Source of the DNA: UBA493 sp035655435 | GTDB lineage: Archaea; Iainarchaeota; Iainarchaeia; Iainarchaeales; Iainarchaeaceae | Length of the DNA: 17,555 bases | Assembly: GCA_035655435.1 (NCBI GenBank) | Contig: DASRUN010000057.1 | Coordinates: 1-17,555, forward strand | Direction of reading: 5' to 3' | Shown here: positions 12,492 to 17,555 of the stretch, in pieces | How the letters are laid out: each line of letters starts with the position of its first letter | Numbering within the stretch: position 1 is the stretch's first letter | Position numbers and translations under genes: made by a program | Notes under the pieces: model-generated | Database searches by the model: none | Told to the model about the DNA's origin: nothing | What the model saw: only the letters and a program-made list of their open reading frames with translations

Positions 12492-13547
12492 ATGCCCTCG
12501 TCCGGAGTCAAGGTTGAAAGGAAATCCGCGCAAAAAGTTCACTTATTTCTTTTAGAGAACGCTTTGCTTGAAAAATCCCTTAAACCGATAAAAAACGATG
12601 AAATTATTTTTCCTGTTCGCGAAATTTCGCAAAAGCAGCTTGTTTTGCTAAAAAAAATTTCTAAATCAATTTCTATTGTTTCAATGAATTTTGAAACGCG
12701 GGAATTGCTTCCAAAAAACATGAAAGATGCACTTTCCGGAAAACTTTCCAATGAAGAATTGTCCCTTGTGCAAAGCTCCTATGATTCTCTTGGAGATGTT
12801 GCAATTGTTGAAATTCCCGAAGAATTAAAGGGAAAAGAAAAAGTCATTGGAAATGCTTTAATGGATTCTCGAAATGCAATAAAATCCGTGTACATGAAAA
12901 CCGGCGCTCATACAGGAGTTTTCCGCCGGGAACCTGTGAAATATATTGCAGGAGAAAAAAGAAAATACGCTTTTTACAAGGAGCACGGTTGCACTTTCAG
13001 AATTTCTCTTGGAAAAGTTTTTTTCTCTCCAAGATTGAGTACTGAGCGTGCGAGAATTGCCTCTAAAATAAAGAAAGGAGAATTTGTTGCAGCGCTTTTT
13101 GCCGGAGTCGGTCCTTTCCCAATTGTTTTTGCAAAAAAATCCAAAATGGAAAAAGCAATTGCAATTGAACTAAATCCTGTCGCGGTTGCGGATATGAAGG
13201 AGAACATCAAATTGAATAAAGTTGAAGCTAAAGTAGAGCCTGTTTTGGGTGATGTAAAAAAGTTGGTGAAAAAATACAAGGAGAAATTTGATCGCGCTGT
13301 AATGCCGCTTCCAAAAAGTTCCGAAGATTTTTTGGAGGACGCAATTTTGTACATTAAACCAAGCGGCGGAACAGTTCATTTTTATCAATTCACTTCGCGC
13401 GAAAACCCCTATGTTGTTCCGCTTTTGCAGATAAAAAAAGCCTGTGAAAATTTGAAGAGAAAATTCCGCGTGGTTTCAAAAAGAAAAGTTCGCGAGTATG
13501 CGCCTGATATTATTCAAGTAGTAATCGATTTCAGGGTATGGAGCTAG
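12492..13547 (+). CDS. trm5: tRNA (guanine37-N1)-methyltransferase, Trm5 family
   Basis: Trm5 methylates N1 of G37 next to the tRNA anticodon using SAM, preventing +1 frameshifts. The 351-aa product shows the full archaeal arrangement: an N-terminal domain, SYDSLGDVAIVEIPEEL (96-112), TGVFRREPVKYIAGE (141-155), KVFFSPRLSTERARIA (175-190), the SAM-binding LFAGVGPFPI (202-211) and ELNPVA (226-231), then VMPLPKSSEDFL (270-281). In Trm5 enzymes I remember, the last motif is more often NLP; here it is MPLP. A wybutosine-pathway relative (Taw2-like) is the main alternative, but the first half favours Trm5. The gene ends with TAG inside the first of three hairpins. The promoter is TTTATAATT at 12460. 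Confidence 0.88.
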   Translation: MPSSGVKVERKSAQKVHLFLLENALLEKSLKPIKNDEIIFPVREISQKQLVLLKKISKSISIVSMNFETRELLPKNMKDALSGKLSNEELSLVQSSYDSLGDVAIVEIPEELKGKEKVIGNALMDSRNAIKSVYMKTGAHTGVFRREPVKYIAGEKRKYAFYKEHGCTFRISLGKVFFSPRLSTERARIASKIKKGEFVAALFAGVGPFPIVFAKKSKMEKAIAIELNPVAVADMKENIKLNKVEAKVEPVLGDVKKLVKKYKEKFDRAVMPLPKSSEDFLEDAILYIKPSGGTVHFYQFTSRENPYVVPLLQIKKACENLKRKFRVVSKRKVREYAPDIIQVVIDFRVWS

Positions 13548-13614
13548 TTCAACCGAAGGTTGGACACCTCTGAACGCGAAGGTTTTCGCGTCGGCGGACC
13601 TTTCCGCCGATTTT
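13547..13614 (+). other. Three consecutive hairpins after trm5, the last followed by T4
   Basis: Hairpin a: GTTCAACC (13547-13554) with GGTTGGAC (13558-13565), including one U-G pair that exists only in plus-strand RNA. Hairpin b: ACGCGAA (13574-13580) with TTCGCGT (13585-13591), loop GGTT. Hairpin c: TCGGCGGA (13591-13598) with TCCGCCGA (13603-13610), loop CCTT, followed by TTTT (13611-13614). CGAAGGTT occurs in both a and b, and AAGGT around loop b is complementary to ACCTT around loop c, so the loops could contact. The segment is richer in GC than its surroundings. It may be a terminator/3'-end element for trm5 or a separate structured RNA. Confidence 0.6.
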
Positions 13615-13624
13615 CGACAATAGC

Positions 13625-13633
13625 ATTAATAAT
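13625..13633 (+). promoter_or_regulatory. Candidate TATA box of adk
   Basis: ATTAATAAT begins 40 nt before the adk ATG at 13665, predicting a transcript start near 13653. It lies just after the triple hairpin, so adk and the PfkB kinase probably form their own transcription unit. Confidence 0.4.
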
Positions 13634-13664
13634 CGCTTTAACATCAATTGTATTGGTTTTTTTC

Positions 13665-14315
13665 ATGCGATTGGCAATTTTGGGTCCGCCGGGAACTGGA
13701 AAAGGAACAATTGCCAGCTTTATAGAGCACACTTTTAATCTTGTGCATATTTCAACCGGGGATTTGCTCCGCGAACAAGTCGCTAAACACACTTCTATAG
13801 GATTGAGGATTGCGCCAATAATGAATGCAGGCAAATTAGTTGATGAGGAAACTGTTACTGAAATACTTAAAATGAAGATTATGGAGAGCGGTTCCGCGTT
13901 TATTTTGGACGGTTATCCGAGAACTCTTTCGCAAACACAAAAACTCGAACAGGTCCTAAAAGCCCTTAAAATGCCTTTAGACAGGGTTTTGTTTATTGAT
14001 TCTCCTGAATCTGTTATTGTGAGAAGGTTGTCCGCAAGAAGGCAGTGTGTTAGTTGCAAGAGAATTTATGGTTTGGATATTCCTTCGCAGAAAGAAGGAA
14101 TTTGTGATGAGTGCCACGGGAAAACAATTTTGCGCGATGATGACAACCCTGAAACCGTGCGCAAAAGAATACAAGTTTACAATGAAACCGTAAAGCCTTT
14201 GATTGCTTTTTATAAATCAAAAAAATTGCTTGTAACAGTAAATGGGGATAGGTCGTTGCAGGAGATTTTTGGGGAAATTGAAAAGCTTTTAAGCACTATT
14301 GAGGCAAAAAATTAG
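13665..14315 (+). CDS. adk: Adenylate kinase with zinc-type LID
   Basis: Adenylate kinase interconverts ATP + AMP and 2 ADP, taking the AMP from the PurA/PurB branch into ADP. The 216-aa product has the P-loop GPPGTGKGT (7-15; Thr where Ala is usual), STGDLL (30-35), DGYPRT (82-87) and RDDDNPETVRKRI (157-169). The LID carries four Cys (128, 131, 147, 150), the zinc-binding form common in Gram-positive bacteria and some archaea; this is the long bacterial-type enzyme, not the AdkA of methanogens. The frame stays open upstream to 13548, but ATG 13665 is chosen because family proteins begin at this strand (MRLAILG) and the upstream part is the hairpin region. Confidence 0.95.
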   Translation: MRLAILGPPGTGKGTIASFIEHTFNLVHISTGDLLREQVAKHTSIGLRIAPIMNAGKLVDEETVTEILKMKIMESGSAFILDGYPRTLSQTQKLEQVLKALKMPLDRVLFIDSPESVIVRRLSARRQCVSCKRIYGLDIPSQKEGICDECHGKTILRDDDNPETVRKRIQVYNETVKPLIAFYKSKKLLVTVNGDRSLQEIFGEIEKLLSTIEAKN

Positions 14316-14317
14316 AA

Positions 14318-15226
14318 ATGCCGAAAATTGTAATAGTTGGTTCGATTGCGCTTGATGATGTGAAAACTCCTTTTGGCGAGGTTTCAAATGCGCTTGGGGG
14401 TTCTGCAATTTATGCTTCGCTTGCGTGCTCTTTGTTCGAAAAGCCCGGTGTTGTCGGGGTTATTGGAAATAATTTTCCAAAAGAACATTTGGATTTGCTT
14501 TCTTCGAAAGGAATTGACATTAATGGTATTGAGAAAAGAGCTAATCAAAAAAGTTTTTTCTGGAAAGGTTCTTATGGTTTGGATTTGAATGTCGCCAAAA
14601 CAATTAGAACTGAATTGAATGTTCTTAAAGATTATGAGCCAAAGCTTCCAAAAGAATATCGCGAAGCGGATTTTTTGTTTTTGGGCAACATTGATCCTGA
14701 TCAGCAGTTGAATGTTCTTTCGCAGATGAAGCGCCGGCCAAGCTTTGTTCTTGCAGATACAATGAATTTGTGGATTGACGCAAAAAGGGATAAGGTTCTT
14801 GAAGTTGTTAAAAAAGCCGATCTTGTTTTGTTGAACGATGGAGAAGCGCGCCAATTGTTTAGAACAAACAGTCTTGTAAAGGCTGCGCGCGAAATTCTAA
14901 ACAGACATTCAAAAATGGCGGTAATAAAAAAAGGCGAGCACGGTTGTATAATGTTCACCAACGCAAAACATTTTTCCTGTCCCGGTTATCCTTTGGAAAA
15001 TGTTTTGGATCCAACCGGTTCGGGAGATTCTTTCGGCGGCGCCTTGATTGGATATCTTGCAAAAACAAATAATTTCAGCGAAGCAAACATGCGAAAAGGA
15101 ATTGTTTACGCAAGTTGTGTTGCATCATTCAATGCGGAAGGATTTTCTGTTGAAAAATTAAAAAGAATTGCTTTGAAAGATGTTGAATCAAGGTACAGAG
15201 AATTTGCCGAGATTGTTAGATTTTGA
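14318..15226 (+). CDS. PfkB-family (ribokinase-like) sugar or nucleoside kinase
   Basis: The 302-aa product has the PfkB fold landmarks: VGSIALDD (7-14), GGSA (27-30), GNIDPD (123-128), a NDGEAR segment (173-178) and the C-terminal signature DPTGSGDSFGGA (231-242), whose Asp237 is the catalytic base and whose glycines form the anion hole. It transfers phosphate from ATP to a hydroxyl of a sugar or nucleoside; the substrate cannot be read from these motifs. It follows adk by 2 nt, so they are surely co-transcribed. The SAH hydrolase just beyond releases adenosine, so adenosine kinase activity is an attractive inference. It converges with the 80-aa orphan, with a 4-nt gap. Confidence 0.88.
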   Translation: MPKIVIVGSIALDDVKTPFGEVSNALGGSAIYASLACSLFEKPGVVGVIGNNFPKEHLDLLSSKGIDINGIEKRANQKSFFWKGSYGLDLNVAKTIRTELNVLKDYEPKLPKEYREADFLFLGNIDPDQQLNVLSQMKRRPSFVLADTMNLWIDAKRDKVLEVVKKADLVLLNDGEARQLFRTNSLVKAAREILNRHSKMAVIKKGEHGCIMFTNAKHFSCPGYPLENVLDPTGSGDSFGGALIGYLAKTNNFSEANMRKGIVYASCVASFNAEGFSVEKLKRIALKDVESRYREFAEIVRF

Positions 15227-15230
15227 ATTA

Positions 15231-15473
15231 CTATCTAAATCTAATTTTGCCGTATTTGATTTGTAGTTTTCGAACTTTTTCTTGTAACTTGAATTTTTTC
15301 TCTCCATGTGAATTTTGAATTGCTGCAGTTAAAGAACGTATTTCTCTTCTAAAAAATGTCTGCTTAGCTGCGAGTGTGCCTGCTCTTCCTCCAGTAGTCC
15401 ATGCTATTGAATAAGTCCATGGGGTTGTAGAACCTTTTCCTGCAGAAGAGCTTCCTTTTTTTCTCTTTGGCAT
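15231..15473 (-). CDS. Small basic protein of unknown function
   Basis: The 80-aa product starts MPKRKKGSSSAGKGSTTPW, has a middle section with two Trp (TPWTYSIAWTTGGRAGTLAA), and a helical, charged C-terminal half (RREIRSL; KLQEKVRKLQIKYGKIRFR). It is strongly basic and lacks Cys, signal peptide and membrane spans. Composition suggests binding to nucleic acid or ribosomes, but I recognise no family. A TTTAAAAATA box (15503-15494, minus) lies 30 nt before the ATG, giving a credible leaderless promoter. Its 3' end stops 4 nt from the PfkB gene on the other strand, so each transcript must terminate inside the other gene. Confidence 0.7.
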   Translation of the reverse strand: MPKRKKGSSSAGKGSTTPWTYSIAWTTGGRAGTLAAKQTFFRREIRSLTAAIQNSHGEKKFKLQEKVRKLQIKYGKIRFR

Positions 15474-15493
15474 TTAATTAGTAAGGTTACTGT

Positions 15494-15503
15494 TATTTTT
15501 AAA
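15494..15503 (-). promoter_or_regulatory. TATA box of the 80-aa orphan
   Basis: On the minus strand TTTAAAAATA begins 30 nt before the ATG at 15473, matching the leaderless spacing elsewhere in the window. It is separate from the SAH hydrolase box about 35 bp to the right. Confidence 0.5.
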
Positions 15504-15532
15504 TTTTGTCAAAATCCGATTTTCGTACCAAT

Positions 15533-15545
15533 CCCTTAAAAAGGG
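15533..15545 (+). promoter_or_regulatory. TATA box of ahcY inside a short palindrome
   Basis: CCCTTAAAAAGGG contains a TATA-like CTTAAAAAG that starts 36 nt before the ATG at 15572. The box is flanked by a 5-bp inverted repeat (CCCTT/AAGGG). The symmetry could be an operator but is short enough to be chance. Confidence 0.45.
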
Positions 15546-15571
15546 TTGCAAATCCAATTTCTAGTGATTTT

Positions 15572-16819
15572 ATGCATTATAAAGTAAAAGACATCAAACT
15601 CGCGAAAGAGGGGAAAATGCAGTTGGAGTGGGCCGAATCTCACATGGGTGCGCTTCTCGAGGTTCAGAAGAGATTCAAAAAAGAAAAACCCTTGAAAGGA
15701 CATCGCATTGGAATGGCTTTGCATGTTACAAAAGAAACCGGTATTCTTGTTAGAACTCTAATTGCAGGCGGAGCAAAAGTTGCAATCACGGGATGCAATC
15801 CTCTCAGCACACAAGACGATGTTGCAGCAGCGCTTGCGGAAGAAGGGGTAAATGTTTACGCAAAAAAAGGCGAAACAAACGATGAGTATTATGAATATTT
15901 GGAAAATGTAATTGATTTCAAACCAACCGCGACAATTGATGATGGTTTGGATTTGGTCACGCAGATCCACACAAAACATCCGGAAATGCTAAGAGAATTA
16001 AAAGTCGGAACAGAAGAAACAACAACCGGAATTATTAGATTGAAGGCAATGGAAAAAGATCACGCAATAAAATATCCGATCATTGCGGTGAATGATAATA
16101 AAACAAAACATTTGTTTGACAATTATTACGGCACGGGCCAAAGTACAATAGACGGAATTCTGCGCGCAACAAGCATTTTGTTTGCCGGAAAAAATGTTGT
16201 TGTGGTTGGTTATGGTTCCTGTGGAAAAGGAGTTTCGCAAAGAGCCAAAGGAATGGGCTCGATTGTAATTGTTGTGGAAGTAGATCCTGTGCGAGCATTG
16301 CAAGCGAGGATGGATGGCTTTGAAGTGCTGTCTCTTGAAAAATCTCTTTCAATCGGAGATATTTTTATTACAGTAACAGGAAATAAGCACGTGATTCCAA
16401 AAGCAGCTTTTCAGAAAATGAAGTCCGGTGCAATTCTTGCAAATTCAGGTCACTTTGATTTGGAGATTGATGTTAAAGGCCTCGAGGAAATTTCAAAATC
16501 AAAAAGAAGGTTGCGCTGGCAATTGGATGAATACACTTTACGTAATGGAAAAAAATTGTATTTGTGTGCTGAAGGGAGATTGGTGAATTTAGGCGCGGCG
16601 GAAGGACATCCTTCAGAGGTAATGTCCTTGAGCTTCTGCGGTCAGGCACTTGCATTGGAGTACGGGGTTAAACACTCCCTTTCTCCGGGTTTGCATCTTC
16701 TTCCAAAAGAGGTGGATGATCACATTGCAAGGCTTCAATTGAAGGCAATGGGTATTCATATTGGCAAGCTTACGAAAGAGCAGGAAAAGTACCTGAATTC
16801 GTGGCAAGAAGGCACCTAA
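15572..16819 (+). CDS. ahcY: S-adenosylhomocysteine hydrolase
   Basis: AhcY reversibly splits SAH, the product of SAM methyltransferases such as Dph5 and Trm5 in this window, to homocysteine and adenosine. The 415-aa product has CNPLSTQDDVAAAL (75-88), EETTTGI (148-154), NDNKTKHLFDNYYG (174-187, with catalytic Lys179 and Asp183), the NAD-binding GYGSCGKG (213-220), NSGHFDLEID (291-300) and NLGAAEGHPSEVM (339-351). Some archaeal members prefer S-inosylhomocysteine; this is not decided here. The frame opens at TTG 15506, but ATG 15572 matches the family N-terminus (YKVKDI) and has a TATA box 36 nt upstream. It ends 58 bp before scpA. Confidence 0.95.
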   Translation: MHYKVKDIKLAKEGKMQLEWAESHMGALLEVQKRFKKEKPLKGHRIGMALHVTKETGILVRTLIAGGAKVAITGCNPLSTQDDVAAALAEEGVNVYAKKGETNDEYYEYLENVIDFKPTATIDDGLDLVTQIHTKHPEMLRELKVGTEETTTGIIRLKAMEKDHAIKYPIIAVNDNKTKHLFDNYYGTGQSTIDGILRATSILFAGKNVVVVGYGSCGKGVSQRAKGMGSIVIVVEVDPVRALQARMDGFEVLSLEKSLSIGDIFITVTGNKHVIPKAAFQKMKSGAILANSGHFDLEIDVKGLEEISKSKRRLRWQLDEYTLRNGKKLYLCAEGRLVNLGAAEGHPSEVMSLSFCGQALALEYGVKHSLSPGLHLLPKEVDDHIARLQLKAMGIHIGKLTKEQEKYLNSWQEGT

Positions 16820-16877
16820 TCTTCTACATAATAGTTGATACATAATCTTTTATTCCGCTCTTTGTTAAATATTCCTT

Positions 16878-17555
16878 ATGGAAAAGCTCGAAACCGAGGA
16901 TTTGGATGATCTTTCAGAGGCGGAAGAATCGTTTATTCAGCTTCCCGAATCAATGGATCAGGAAGGTTTGATAGACCTAATAGAACAGCCCGCCTGGAAA
17001 ACCATTCTTATTGAATTGGTAAAAAAAGAAAGAATGGATCCATGGAGTATAGACATCGGACTTCTTACCGAAAAATATCTTCAAAAAATCAGTGCACTTA
17101 GCGGTTCAGATCTTCGCTTGCCCGCAAATGCAATTCTAGCTTCCGCACTTCTTTTGAAATTCAAATCCAATGTTTTGAGATTAAGTGAAATTGAGGATGA
17201 GGAAGAATTTTTAGAACAGAAAAAGCAGATGTCTCCGGAAGAGCGCGCCGAATTTGATGCAATGCTTCCTGAATTGAAAAGCATCCGCAAAATTAAAGAA
17301 GGAAAAGTTTCTTTGGATGAATTGGTTGCGAGCATTGAGAAAATGCTTGAATCATCCAAAAAGAAAAAGGATTCAAATTTTTTAGGAAGAGAAAGAACCA
17401 CTTTCAAAATTCCAATGCCGGATTTCAAAATTGATGAAGCAATGGATAAAGTTTACAAGCAGATTCAAAAGAATGCAGACTCGCAGGGTTTGATCATGTT
17501 TTCAGTTCTGGTAAAAAATCATTCCGAAAACCCGCAAAGCGTTGTGAGAACTTTT
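16878..17555 (+). CDS. scpA: Segregation and condensation protein A (ScpA), cut by the window edge
   Basis: ScpA is the kleisin that bridges the two heads of an SMC dimer in chromosome condensation and segregation. The frame is open for 226 codons to the last base. After an acidic start (MEKLETEDLDDLSEAEESF) comes the family core: QPAWKTILIELVKKERMDPW (about 36-55), SIDIGLLTEKYLQKI and RLPANAILASALLLKFKSNVLRL, matching the ScpA N-terminal helical domain. The central part is charged and probably flexible, and the visible end enters a further helical region (KIDEAMDKVYKQIQ). A TTTTATT stretch (16848-16854) lies about 30 nt before the ATG as a possible promoter. No stop or damage is visible; the C-terminal winged-helix domain, which contacts SMC, would lie outside. 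Confidence 0.88.
   Translation, partial: MEKLETEDLDDLSEAEESFIQLPESMDQEGLIDLIEQPAWKTILIELVKKERMDPWSIDIGLLTEKYLQKISALSGSDLRLPANAILASALLLKFKSNVLRLSEIEDEEEFLEQKKQMSPEERAEFDAMLPELKSIRKIKEGKVSLDELVASIEKMLESSKKKKDSNFLGRERTTFKIPMPDFKIDEAMDKVYKQIQKNADSQGLIMFSVLVKNHSENPQSVVRTF

Noticed and set aside
13548..13664. N-terminal extension of adenylate kinase containing a hydrophobic stretch
   Set aside because: It is translated from the triple-hairpin region and the adk promoter; adenylate kinases begin at the MRLAILG strand, so the extension is not part of the protein.
15506..15571. N-terminal extension of SAH hydrolase from a TTG codon
   Set aside because: The family starts near the YKVKDI segment, and the TATA box at 15533-15545 would be inside the extension.

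Overview
The window is about 17.5 kb of gene-dense, AT-rich archaeal DNA. Archaeal markers are diphthine synthase (Dph5), Trm5, DUF357, DUF63, a four-subunit pyruvate:ferredoxin oxidoreductase, and TATA boxes that usually begin 29-37 nt before the start codon. That spacing implies leaderless or nearly leaderless mRNAs, with GGTG/GAGG-type ribosome sites mostly inside operons. Small genes, short spacers and small basic orphan proteins suggest a reduced DPANN-type archaeon (Diapherotrites-like is my guess), but no rRNA or marker here proves this. I found no tRNA, rRNA, insertion sequence, CRISPR array or phage gene, and no gene-free stretch longer than 300 bases.

Layout. (1) 1-4952: a purine cluster. 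purA (start only, minus strand) is divergent from purE, purC, a 45-codon microgene, purB, an 88-aa basic orphan and purM. PurE carries a degenerate second PurE copy at its C-terminus. (2) 5035-6149: a lysine/proline-rich tail-anchored protein and CutA. (3) 6217-9591: porG-porD-porA-porB and a Nudix hydrolase; a perfect hairpin touches the porD ribosome site. (4) 9685-12456, minus strand: DUF63 membrane protein, then dph5, DUF357, a signal-anchored protein and acylphosphatase. Between DUF63 and dph5 lies a pair of related hairpins. (5) 12492-15226, plus strand: trm5, adk and a PfkB-family kinase, with a run of three hairpins between trm5 and adk. (6) 15231-15473, minus strand: an 80-aa basic orphan. 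(7) 15572-17555: SAH hydrolase and the start of scpA.

How the genes fit together. PurM, PurE and PurC are successive steps from FGAM to SAICAR. PurB acts on both SAICAR and adenylosuccinate, PurA makes adenylosuccinate, and Adk takes AMP to ADP. SAH hydrolase releases adenosine, which the nearby PfkB kinase might phosphorylate (inference). Por supplies acetyl-CoA and reduced ferredoxin.

The most novel-looking items are two structured non-coding elements: the paired hairpins at 11534-11621, with one compensatory base-pair change and an alternative fold favoured on one strand, and the triple hairpin at 13547-13614. The PurE/pseudo-PurE fusion is the most notable protein. Every functional call comes from reading motifs; no search was run.
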